The position numbers were made by a program, and so were the translations under genes. DNA of 64,000 bases from Streptomyces sp. HmicA12 (GTDB lineage Bacteria > Actinomycetota > Actinomycetes > Streptomycetales > Streptomycetaceae), in assembly GCF_000373565.1 (NCBI RefSeq), contig NZ_KB891831.1:520442-584441 (forward strand), written 5' to 3'. Positions 50,677-58,758 of this stretch are shown one piece after another. Every line of letters begins with the position of its first letter. The first letter of the stretch is position 1. The notes under the pieces were generated by a model that ran no database searches, was not told the origin of the DNA, and saw nothing but the letters and a program-made list of their open reading frames with translations.

Positions 50677-52255
50677 TGCGGAACTCGTAGTTGGACAGCG
50701 GCAGGTTGGGGTTCGGGGTGAACCCGGTGACGTTGGCCGCGTAGGCGTCGACCTGGTTCTTGAACCCCCAGACTATGTGTCCGCCGCGCTCGTACTCGAT
50801 CTTCTGGGCGGCCTGGAGGAGGTCCTTGCGTTTGTCGGCGTCGAATTCGCTGCGGGCCCGGGTCATGAGGCTGGTGAACTCCGGATCGTTCCAGTGGGTT
50901 TCGTTGTACGGGGAGGTCTTCAGGGAGCCGGAGTCCACCTGCGGGACGTAGTTCCGGGTGATCCAGTAGTCCTGGGCGAACGGCCAGCTCAGGTAGCGGT
51001 CGCCGTAGAAGGTCGCCGAGTCGGTGATGCGGACGTTGACCTTGACCCCGGCGCCCTTGGCCTGCTGGGCGAAGAGCTGGGCCGCCTCGATGGAGCCCGC
51101 GCCGATGCCGGTGGAGGTGACGAGCTCGACGCTCAGCCCTTCGTGTCCGGCCGCCTTCAGCAGGGACCTGGCCTGCCCCAAGTCCTGGTGGCGCTGCGGG
51201 AGTCCGCTCGCGTAGGCGGGGTCGAGCGGCGAGTACATGTCGTTGCCGACGCGGCCCTGGCCGCCGAGGACCTGGTCGACCATCTGCGGGCGGTCGACGA
51301 TGAGCCGGAAGGCCTGCCGCACCCGGGCGTCCTTGAAGGGCGGGGTGTCGACGCGCATCGTGATCGGGCTCCAGGAGCCGGTCTTGGAGATCAGCACCTG
51401 CCCGCCCTGGTTCTTGATCATCTCGATGTAGGCCGGCGGGAGATTGTCGATGGCGTCGAGCTGCCGGCTCAGCAGCGCGTTGATCTTCGCGGTGTCGTCG
51501 GGGAAGTCGAGGATGTGCACCTCGTCGACGTACGCGGGCCGTCGCCAGTAGTCGGCGAAGCGGGTGAAGGTGGACCGGTCGCCGGGGGCGAAGGACTTGA
51601 AGACGAACGGCCCGGTGCCGACGGGCTTCTTGAGGTCGAAGTCCTCCGGGATGATCCCGAGCGTGTACTGCGCGAGCAGGTCCTCGAACAGGGCGTACGG
51701 GGTCTTCAGCGGGATCCGCACCGTGGTGGCGTTCTCGCGCTTGAGGGCCTTCGCGTCCAGCATCGCGAGGCTGCCCGCGCCCGCGGTCGGTGCCTTGGGG
51801 TCGACGACCCGGCGCAGGGTCGCGATGACATCGTTGGCATCGAGCGTCTTGCCGTTGTGGAACTCGATCCCCGAACGCAGCTTCACCACCCAGGTCTTGC
51901 CGTCCTTGGACGCTTCGACGGACTCGGCGAGCATCGGCCGGATGCGGTAGTCGGCGTCGTGCGTGAAGAGCGGTTCGAAGAGGTTCACCACGCGCGACTG
52001 GTCCGGGTAGGTCAGCGGACTGTGCGGGTCCAGGCTGTCCTTGGCGCTGCCGCCGCTGACACCGACGCGCAGTACGCCGCCGCGCTGCGGCTTCCCGTTC
52101 GACGCCGCGACGCTGGGCCGCGAACAGGCGGACAGCAGGCCCGCGGCCGGCACCGCGCCGGCCAGCAGGGCGCTGCCGCGCAGCACGTCCCTGCGGCTCA
52201 GGCCGCGGGGACGTGCCCGGGAAGAATCGCCGGGCGGAGAAACACTGTCGGGCAT
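50657..52255 (-). CDS. Extracellular solute-binding protein, family 5 (DppA-like lipoprotein)
   Basis: The 532-residue lipoprotein has a twin-arginine signal (LSRRDVLRGSALLAG) and lipobox LLSAC, so it is a Tat-exported lipoprotein. The family-5 fold has FEPLFTHDADYRIRPMLAES, SGIEFHNGKTLDANDV and PVGTGPFVFKSF. Family members bind peptides, nickel, or small quaternary compounds; the ligand is not predictable from sequence alone. Start ATG 52255 lies behind GGAGG about 12 bases upstream. It is the first gene of the import operon and divergent from iclR. Confidence 0.9.
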   Translation of the reverse strand: MPDSVSPPGDSSRARPRGLSRRDVLRGSALLAGAVPAAGLLSACSRPSVAASNGKPQRGGVLRVGVSGGSAKDSLDPHSPLTYPDQSRVVNLFEPLFTHDADYRIRPMLAESVEASKDGKTWVVKLRSGIEFHNGKTLDANDVIATLRRVVDPKAPTAGAGSLAMLDAKALKRENATTVRIPLKTPYALFEDLLAQYTLGIIPEDFDLKKPVGTGPFVFKSFAPGDRSTFTRFADYWRRPAYVDEVHILDFPDDTAKINALLSRQLDAIDNLPPAYIEMIKNQGGQVLISKTGSWSPITMRVDTPPFKDARVRQAFRLIVDRPQMVDQVLGGQGRVGNDMYSPLDPAYASGLPQRHQDLGQARSLLKAAGHEGLSVELVTSTGIGAGSIEAAQLFAQQAKGAGVKVNVRITDSATFYGDRYLSWPFAQDYWITRNYVPQVDSGSLKTSPYNETHWNDPEFTSLMTRARSEFDADKRKDLLQAAQKIEYERGGHIVWGFKNQVDAYAANVTGFTPNPNLPLSNYEFRNVSVSG

Positions 52256-52464
52256 GGTCTGGCCTCGCCTCCAGGTCATAAGACGTTCGATACGTTCACA
52301 TGGCGCGATGGCCGTTCGGATGCTGAGAACATAGGGACGGCCGTCATGGAGGTCAAGTGGGGAAGATCCAGGTCGCAGGCCGTGCGCCAGCGCTCCTGCC
52401 CCCAATGGACACGCGTAATCCCCCCAGTTGAGAACCGCGAGAGAGAACCGAGGAACAGATACGT

Positions 52465-53280
52465 ATGTCGAACGCACGGCGCACCGCGGACAGTGGTGAA
52501 TCAGCGCAGGTCAGCGAGGGTGGCAGCAGCTCGGGCAAGGTGCAGTCGCTGGAGCGCGCGATCACTTTGCTGCAGGCGACCGCCGACAGCGCGCCGGAGG
52601 GCGAAACCGCCACGAATCTGGCCGCCCGCTGTGATCTGAATCGCGCGACGGCCTGGCGACTCCTGTCGACGATGGAGCGGTTCGGCCTCGTGGAGCGCAG
52701 CCCCGTCACCAACCGCTACACGATCGGCTTCGAGGTGGCCCGGATGGCGTCGGTCGCCGGGTACGACGGGCTGATCCGCCGCGCGCACGGCACGCTGCGC
52801 CGGGTCAGCGAGCAGACCGGCGAGACCGCGAACCTCGCCGTGGCACAGCAACTCGGCCTCACCTACGTCGACGAGGTCACGCCCCCGGTCGTGCTCGCCG
52901 CCAAGTGGCTGGGCCGGCAGGTGCCGTTGCACGCCACGTCCACCGGGAAGGCGCTGCTCGCCTGGCTGCCCGAGGAGGAGGGCGAGGCACTGCTCGGCGG
53001 ACGGCTGGACGCGTTCACGGACACGACGACCACCGACCGGACGCGGCTGCGCGCCGAGTTGGAGCGGACCCGCGAGCGCGGATACAGCGTCTGCGTGGGC
53101 GAGATGGAGCGCAGCCTGTACGGGGTCTCGGCGCCGGTGCTCGACAGCCGCGGCCGGCCCTTCGCGGTGGTCAGCATCTGGGGACCGCAGGACCGGGTCC
53201 CGGAGTCCCGGTTCGCGACGCTCGGACCGCTCGCGCAGGCCGCGGCGGAGGAGATCGCGCGGGCGGCGCAGACGCTCTGA
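52465..53280 (+). CDS. IclR-family transcriptional regulator
   Basis: The 271-residue protein has a winged helix (about 25-85: VQSLERAITLLQ, TNLAARCDLNRATAWRLLSTMERFGLVER) and the IclR effector domain (GRQVPLHATSTGKALLAWLPE). An extra Ser/Gly-rich N-terminus precedes the DNA-binding domain. It is divergent from the transporter operon and upstream of the carnitine operon in the same direction, so it may regulate both. The 209-base gap upstream holds a long dyad with arms GGCCGT/ACGGCC. The ligand is unknown; carnitine or a breakdown product is plausible. Confidence 0.87.
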   Translation: MSNARRTADSGESAQVSEGGSSSGKVQSLERAITLLQATADSAPEGETATNLAARCDLNRATAWRLLSTMERFGLVERSPVTNRYTIGFEVARMASVAGYDGLIRRAHGTLRRVSEQTGETANLAVAQQLGLTYVDEVTPPVVLAAKWLGRQVPLHATSTGKALLAWLPEEEGEALLGGRLDAFTDTTTTDRTRLRAELERTRERGYSVCVGEMERSLYGVSAPVLDSRGRPFAVVSIWGPQDRVPESRFATLGPLAQAAAEEIARAAQTL

Positions 53281-53404
53281 ACCACACCATCACGCGTGTT
53301 CATTTTGTGCAGCCCCCGCTCGCATCATGAAACGAGACCTTGAGCCGGTCGCCGTTCCGCGGCTACGGTCGTGACGTCCCGACCGCCCGAGAGGAACCGC
53401 GACC

Positions 53405-54292
53405 ATGAACCAGGACGTCATCATCACCTGCGCCCTGACCGGCGCGGGTGACACCGTGCGCAAGAGTCCGCACGTCCCCGTCACCCCCGAGCAGATCGCC
53501 GCCTCCGCGGTACAGGCCGCCGAGGCCGGTGCCGCCGCGGTCCACATCCACGTACGCGATCCGGAGACCGGGGCGCCCTCGCGCGATCCGCGGCTGTACC
53601 GCGAGGTCGTCGAGCGCATCAAGGAGACCGGCACCGACGTCGTCATCAACCTCACCGCGGGGATGGGCGGCGACCTGGTCGTCGACCCGGACGAACCGCT
53701 GCGGCAGCTGCCGGGCACCGACCTCGTCGGCGGCCTCGAACGACTCCCCCACGTCGAGCAACTGCTGCCCGACATCTGCACGTTGGACTGCGGCTCGCTG
53801 AACTTCGGGGACGGCTCCAACCTCTACATCTCCACGCCCGACATGCTGCGGGCCGGGGCCAAGCGCATCCAGGAGCTGGGCGTGCGGCCGGAGTTGGAGA
53901 TCTTCGACACCGGACACCTGTGGTTCGCCAAGCAGTTGCTCGCCGAGGGCCTGCTCGACGATCCGACCGTCTTCCAGCTGTGCATGGGTGTCCCGTGGGG
54001 CGCGCCCGCCGACCCCGGGGTGCTCCAGTCGATGGTGCACATGCTCCCCGAGGGCGCCCAGTGGGCCAGCTTCGCGCTCGGCCGGATGCAGATGCCGTGG
54101 GTGGCCCAGTCGGTGCTGCTCGGCGGGCACGTACGCGTCGGCCTGGAGGACAACCTGTACCTCGGCAAGGGCGTGAAGGCCACCAACGCCCAGCTCGTCG
54201 AGCGCGCCGTGACCCTCGTCGAGGCGATGGGCGCACGGGTCGCCTCCCCCGACGAGGCCCGTCTCAAGCTCGGCCTGAAGCCCCGCGGTTGA
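53405..54292 (+). CDS. Beta-keto acid cleavage enzyme, 3-dehydrocarnitine type
   Basis: The 295-residue BKACE-family enzyme has Zn ligands His47 and His49 (VHIHVRD) and a downstream Glu in VGLEDNLYL. It transfers the acyl part of a beta-keto acid to acetyl-CoA. The next two genes encode L-carnitine dehydrogenase and a hotdog thioesterase, which points to 3-dehydrocarnitine as substrate, giving betainyl-CoA and acetoacetate. This equals CdhB of Pseudomonas. A ribosome binding site GAGAGGAACC precedes ATG 53405. Confidence 0.85.
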   Translation: MNQDVIITCALTGAGDTVRKSPHVPVTPEQIAASAVQAAEAGAAAVHIHVRDPETGAPSRDPRLYREVVERIKETGTDVVINLTAGMGGDLVVDPDEPLRQLPGTDLVGGLERLPHVEQLLPDICTLDCGSLNFGDGSNLYISTPDMLRAGAKRIQELGVRPELEIFDTGHLWFAKQLLAEGLLDDPTVFQLCMGVPWGAPADPGVLQSMVHMLPEGAQWASFALGRMQMPWVAQSVLLGGHVRVGLEDNLYLGKGVKATNAQLVERAVTLVEAMGARVASPDEARLKLGLKPRG

Positions 54293-54321
54293 GCACCCAC
54301 CCCCCACACAAGGAGCCTTCC

Positions 54322-55287
54322 TTGAAGAAGACCTCCCCCGAGGACGTACGCCGTGTCGCCTGCGTCGGCGCCGGAGTGATCGGCGGCGGCTGGGTCGCCC
54401 ACTTCCTCGCCCGCGGCTACGACGTCACCGCCTGGGACCCGGCGCCCGACGCCGAGGCCAGGCTGCGGCGGCTCGTCGACGCGGCCTGGCCCGCTCTCGT
54501 CCAGCTCGGACTCGCCCCGGACGCGTCGCCGGACCGCCTGACGGTCGCTCCGACGCTCGAACAGGCCGTGGCCGAGGCCGAGTTCGTCCAGGAGAGCGCG
54601 CCCGAGAAACTCGACCTCAAGCGCGAACTGCTGGCGAAGCTGGACGCCGCAACGCCCGCCGGGGTCGTGATCGCGTCCTCCACCTCCGGCTACCCGATGA
54701 CCGACATGCAGACGGAGGCGGCCACCCCCGGCCGTCTCGTCGTCGGCCATCCCTTCAATCCGCCGTACCTCATCCCGCTCGTCGAGGTGGTCGGCGGCGA
54801 GCACACCGACCCCGAAGCCGTGCGCTGGGCGTCCCGGTTCTACGAGATCGCGGGCAAGTCCGTCATCACCATGGACCGCGAGGTACCCGGTTTCATCGCC
54901 AACCGCCTCCAGGAGGCCCTGTGGCGCGAGGCCCTGCACATGGTCGCGAACGGCGAGGCGACGGTCGCCGACATCGACCGGTCCATCACCGAGGGCCCCG
55001 GCCTGCGCTGGGCGGTCATGGGCCCGATGCTGACGTTCGCGCTCGCGGGCGGCGAGGGCGGCATGGCCCACATGCTCGACCACTTCGGGCCGTCCCTGAA
55101 GTCCCCGTGGACCCGGCTCGAGGCCCCTGAGCTGGACAAGGAGCTGTACGACGGGGTCGTCTCCGGCTGCGACGACGCGGCCGACGGGCGCAGCATCGCC
55201 GACCTGGTCGCCGCGCGCGACCGGGACGTCATCGCCGTCCTGCGCGCCACGGGCCGCCTCCCCGGCAACGGGACGGGTGACGCATGA
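54322..55287 (+). CDS. L-carnitine 3-dehydrogenase
   Basis: The 321-residue NAD enzyme of the 3-hydroxyacyl-CoA dehydrogenase superfamily has a Rossmann site (VGAGVIGGGWVAHFLARG), catalytic His143 in VGHPFNPPYLIPLVEVV, and the C-terminal dehydrogenase domain. Length and sequence match known L-carnitine dehydrogenases (CdhA), about 320 residues. TTG 54322 is the start, with AAGGAG 7 bases upstream. The stop overlaps the thioesterase ATG by 4 bases. Confidence 0.85.
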   Translation: MKKTSPEDVRRVACVGAGVIGGGWVAHFLARGYDVTAWDPAPDAEARLRRLVDAAWPALVQLGLAPDASPDRLTVAPTLEQAVAEAEFVQESAPEKLDLKRELLAKLDAATPAGVVIASSTSGYPMTDMQTEAATPGRLVVGHPFNPPYLIPLVEVVGGEHTDPEAVRWASRFYEIAGKSVITMDREVPGFIANRLQEALWREALHMVANGEATVADIDRSITEGPGLRWAVMGPMLTFALAGGEGGMAHMLDHFGPSLKSPWTRLEAPELDKELYDGVVSGCDDAADGRSIADLVAARDRDVIAVLRATGRLPGNGTGDA

Positions 55288-55739
55288 GCGGACCGCCCCT
55301 GTTCCACACGAGCGTGCGACCCGAGTGGATCGACTACAACGGCCACATGAGCGAGGCGTTCTACGTCCTCGTCTTCGGGTACGCGACGGACGCCCTGATG
55401 GACGGCACGGGACTCGACGCCGCCTACCGCGAGCGCACCGGCTGCTCCCTGTACACGGTCGAGTCGCACGTCCGCTATCTGCGCGACGTGCCGGAGGGGG
55501 CCGCGCTCACCGTGCGCACGCGCGTGCTCGGCGCGGCCGGAAAGAAGGCGCGGTTCACGCACGAGATGTCCATCGGCGCCGACGATCCGGAGCCCGTCGC
55601 CACCATCGAGCTGCTCGCCCTGCACGTCGACCAGGAGGCGGGCCGCGCGGTCCCCTTCCCCGACGCCGTGCGGGAGCGGTTCGCCGCCCTGGCGGAGGCG
55701 CCGCCGCAGTGGGCGGGGCGGTCGGTCACCGGCCCCTGA
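55284..55739 (+). CDS. Hotdog thioesterase, probably betainyl-CoA thioesterase
   Basis: The 151-residue single hotdog domain has the 4-hydroxybenzoyl-CoA-thioesterase-type active site block WIDYNGHMSEAFYVLVF (Asp18) and a SHVRYLRDVPEGAALTVRTRV strand pair. In carnitine degradation this enzyme releases glycine betaine from betainyl-CoA (CdhC function). ATG overlaps the dehydrogenase stop by 4 bases (ATGA). The assignment rests largely on context. Confidence 0.8.
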   Translation: MSGPPLFHTSVRPEWIDYNGHMSEAFYVLVFGYATDALMDGTGLDAAYRERTGCSLYTVESHVRYLRDVPEGAALTVRTRVLGAAGKKARFTHEMSIGADDPEPVATIELLALHVDQEAGRAVPFPDAVRERFAALAEAPPQWAGRSVTGP

Positions 55740-55781
55740 AATCGATTGCCGGGCTCGCGCGCCGCCTGGTTGGCTCGGGCC

Positions 55782-56207
55782 ATGAGTGATCTACGTATCC
55801 GGTCCGCCGTCCCCGCCGATCTCGACGCCGTGCTCGCCTTCTGGAAGGTGTCCGCCGAGGGCACGAGCATCAGCGACGACCGCACGGGGGTGGAACGCCT
55901 GGTCGCGCGCGACCCCGAGGCGCTGCTGCTCGCCGAGCGGGACGGGGAGCTGGTGGGGACGGTGATCGCCGGGTTCGACGGCTGGCGGTGCCATCTGTAC
56001 CGGCTCGCCGTGCATCCGGACGCGCGACGGCAGGGCATCGGCTCGGCCCTGCTGGCCGCCGCCGAGGAGCGGTTCGTCGCCCTCGGCGGCCGGCGCGGCG
56101 ACGCGATGGTCCTGGACCGCAACGAGCGGGCGCACCAGGCATGGAAGGCCGCCGGTTACGCGCCCGAACCGCAGTGGAGCCGCTGGGTCAAGCCGCTGAC
56201 CGCCTAG
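55782..56207 (+). CDS. GNAT-family N-acetyltransferase
   Basis: The 141-residue protein has the acetyl-CoA site RLAVHPDARRQGIGSALL (motif A, R/Q-x-x-G-x-G/A) and a C-terminal AHQAWKAAGYAPEPQWSRWVKPL. ATG 55782 gives a normal GNAT N-terminus. The acceptor is unknown. It lies 42 bases after the thioesterase gene and could be co-transcribed by read-through. Confidence 0.85.
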   Translation: MSDLRIRSAVPADLDAVLAFWKVSAEGTSISDDRTGVERLVARDPEALLLAERDGELVGTVIAGFDGWRCHLYRLAVHPDARRQGIGSALLAAAEERFVALGGRRGDAMVLDRNERAHQAWKAAGYAPEPQWSRWVKPLTA

Positions 56208-56378
56208 GCCGCTTTGCCGATCCTTTACTATGGGCGTGTCACTCGAACTCCACTGCGAAAGGTGTGAGCGTCCACCCATGGGCGAGCCCCCCAGTACCAG
56301 GTCATTCCCCCTGCGTGGTCCCCGAGATCGCGCGCCCGTCCCGCCCCTGGCCGATCATGGGACGGAGGTGACGACCCG

Positions 56379-57716
56379 ATGATGACCGAAGTGCTTCTGC
56401 TCGCCGTCGCAGTGCTGCTCTCGCTGGCCTGCGGCGCCTTCGTGGCGGCGGAGTTCTCGCTCACCACCGTCGAGCGCGGCGATCTCGAGGACGCCGTCGA
56501 GCGCGGTGAGCGCGGCGCCGCGGGCGCCCTGAAGGCCGTACGGAACCTCACGTTCCAGCTCTCCGGCGCCCAGCTCGGCATCACCGTCACCAACCTGGTC
56601 GTCGGCATGCTCGCCGAGCCGTCGATCTCCAAGCTCATCGCGGGGCCGCTGGAATCGGTCGGCATCCCGAAGGGCGCGTCGTCGTCGGTCGCGCTCGTCC
56701 TCGGCACCGCCCTGTCGACCGTGTTCCTGATGGTCATCGGTGAGCTGGTGCCGAAGAACTGGGCGATCTCGTCGCCGCTGGCCGTCGCCAAGCGGGTGGC
56801 GACGCCGCAGCGCTGGTTCAGCGCGGCGTTCCGGCCGTTCATCACGCACCTCAACAACACCGCGAACCGGCTCGTGCGCCGCTTCGGCATCGAGCCGACC
56901 GAGGAGCTGGCCTCCGCGCGCGGCCCGCAGGAGCTGATGGCCCTGGCCCGCCACTCCGCGAAGGAGGGCGCCCTGGAGGCCGACACCGCCGAGCTGTTCG
57001 TGCGCACGCTGAACCTGGCCGACCTGACCGCGGAGAACGTCATGACGCCGCGCGTCCAGGTCATCGCCCTCGACGTGCAGGCCACCTGCGAGGACGTAGC
57101 CAACGCGACCCGCGCGACCGGCCTGTCCCGCTTCCCCGTCTACCGCGGCAACCTCGACTCCGTCGTCGGCGTCGCGCACATCAAGGACGTGCTCGCCGTG
57201 CCCGACGAGCAGCGGGCCCGCAAACGCGTCGCCGAGCTGCTGCGCGAACCGCTGCTCGTGCCCGAGACGCTCTCCGTGGACCAGCTGCTCGACCGGTTGT
57301 CCGGCAAACGCACCATGGCCGTCGTGATCGACGAGTACGGCGGCACCGCGGGCGTCGCCACCCTGGAGGACATCGTCGAGGAGGTCGTCGGCGAGGTCCG
57401 GGACGAGCACGACCCGCACGAGACGCCCGACATCGCGGCCGCCGGCACGGACGAGGAGGGGCGGACCCTGTACTCGGCCGACGGCGCCGCCCGCACCGAC
57501 CAGCTCGCGCGGGTCGGACTGCGCGCGCCCGACGGCCCGTACGAGACGCTGGCCGGGCTCGTCGCCACCGAGCTGGGCCGCATCCCCGACATCGGCGACA
57601 GCGTCGAGGTGGCCGGCTGGCGGCTCGACGTCGTGGACGCGCACGGGCACCGTGCCGCCCGCGTCCTGCTGCACGCCCCGCTCGCCACCGACCCGGTTCA
57701 GGAGGAGGCCCGATGA
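56379..57716 (+). CDS. CNNM/HlyC-type membrane protein with CBS pair
   Basis: The 445-residue protein has a DUF21 (CNNM) membrane domain of three or four helices (1-180), a CBS pair (about 215-340: MTPRVQVIALDV, IKDVLAVPDE, VVIDEYGGTAGVATLEDIVEEVVGE), and a CorC-HlyC domain (350-440). Such proteins are linked to magnesium or other cation transport. GGAGGTGA precedes ATG 56379 by 8 bases. It overlaps the next gene, encoding a second CNNM protein, by 4 bases. Confidence 0.88.
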   Translation: MMTEVLLLAVAVLLSLACGAFVAAEFSLTTVERGDLEDAVERGERGAAGALKAVRNLTFQLSGAQLGITVTNLVVGMLAEPSISKLIAGPLESVGIPKGASSSVALVLGTALSTVFLMVIGELVPKNWAISSPLAVAKRVATPQRWFSAAFRPFITHLNNTANRLVRRFGIEPTEELASARGPQELMALARHSAKEGALEADTAELFVRTLNLADLTAENVMTPRVQVIALDVQATCEDVANATRATGLSRFPVYRGNLDSVVGVAHIKDVLAVPDEQRARKRVAELLREPLLVPETLSVDQLLDRLSGKRTMAVVIDEYGGTAGVATLEDIVEEVVGEVRDEHDPHETPDIAAAGTDEEGRTLYSADGAARTDQLARVGLRAPDGPYETLAGLVATELGRIPDIGDSVEVAGWRLDVVDAHGHRAARVLLHAPLATDPVQEEAR

Positions 57717-58726
57717 TCGCGATCCAGCTCCTGATCGGTCTGGCGACCCTTGTCGTCAACGCCTTCTTCGTCGGCGCGGAGTTCGCGCTGATCTCCGTAC
57801 GCCGCAGCCAGATCGAGCCCTTCGCGGAGGAGGGCAACCGCCGGGCGCGCAGCGTCCTGTGGGGTCTCAAGCACGTGTCGGCGCTGCTGGCCGCGGCGCA
57901 GCTCGGCATCACGCTGTGCACCCTGGTCCTCGGTATCGTCGCCGAGCCCGCCATCGCGCATCTGCTGGAGCCGGTCTTCGACGCCGTCGGGGTGCCGCAC
58001 GGTCTGGTGCACCCGATCGCGTTCGTGATCGCGCTGACCGTGGCGACGTATCTGCACATGCTGCTCGGCGAGATGGTGCCGAAGAACATCGCCCTCGCCG
58101 AACCCGTGCGCTCGGCGCTGCTGCTCGGTCCGCCGCTGGTGGCGATCGCGCGTGCCCTGCGCCCGGTGATCTTCACGATCAACGCCTTCGCGAACACGCT
58201 GCTCAAGCTCATGCGCGTGGAGGCGAAGGACGAGGTCGGGGCCACGTTCTCGGACGACGAACTGGCCCGTCTGGTCAAGGACTCCACCGAGGCCGGTCTG
58301 CTCGACAACCGCGCGCAGGAACGCCTGCGCGACGCCCTCGAACTGGGCCGCCGCCCGGTCAAGGACGTCGTCCTTCCGCTGGAGAAGGTCGTCTACGCGC
58401 GCGTGGGCGTCACTCCGGAGCAGCTGGAGCGCCTGTCCGCGGAGTCCGGGTTCTCGCGCTTCCCGGTCGTGGACGAGGGCCGGCGCATCGTCGGCTACCT
58501 CCATGTGAAGGACGCGCTGGACGCGGCGCCGCGCGATCTGCCGTTCCGGGTGCCGGACATGCGGTCCATCGCGCGGGTGCGCGAGGCGACGCCGCTGGAC
58601 GATGTCCTGACCGCCATGCGCGGCAGCCGTACGCACGTCGCGGCGGTGCTCGGCGCGGACGGCCGGCTGGCCGGCCTCGTCACCATGGAGGATGTACTGC
58701 GGGAGCTGTTCGGGCAGACCGTGTGA
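57713..58726 (+). CDS. Second CNNM-type membrane protein with CBS pair
   Basis: The 337-residue protein is a paralogue of the preceding one: DUF21 membrane domain (about 1-190), then a CBS pair (about 220-335, VVLPLEKVVYARVGVTP and VAAVLGADGRLAGLVTMEDVLRELFG). It lacks the C-terminal CorC-HlyC domain. ATG overlaps the first paralogue stop (ATGA), so both are made together and may form a heteromer. The paired arrangement is common in actinobacteria. Confidence 0.87.
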   Translation: MIAIQLLIGLATLVVNAFFVGAEFALISVRRSQIEPFAEEGNRRARSVLWGLKHVSALLAAAQLGITLCTLVLGIVAEPAIAHLLEPVFDAVGVPHGLVHPIAFVIALTVATYLHMLLGEMVPKNIALAEPVRSALLLGPPLVAIARALRPVIFTINAFANTLLKLMRVEAKDEVGATFSDDELARLVKDSTEAGLLDNRAQERLRDALELGRRPVKDVVLPLEKVVYARVGVTPEQLERLSAESGFSRFPVVDEGRRIVGYLHVKDALDAAPRDLPFRVPDMRSIARVREATPLDDVLTAMRGSRTHVAAVLGADGRLAGLVTMEDVLRELFGQTV

Positions 58727-58758
58727 CGGGAACCGTGTGACAGGAGTGGGGCAGGAGT

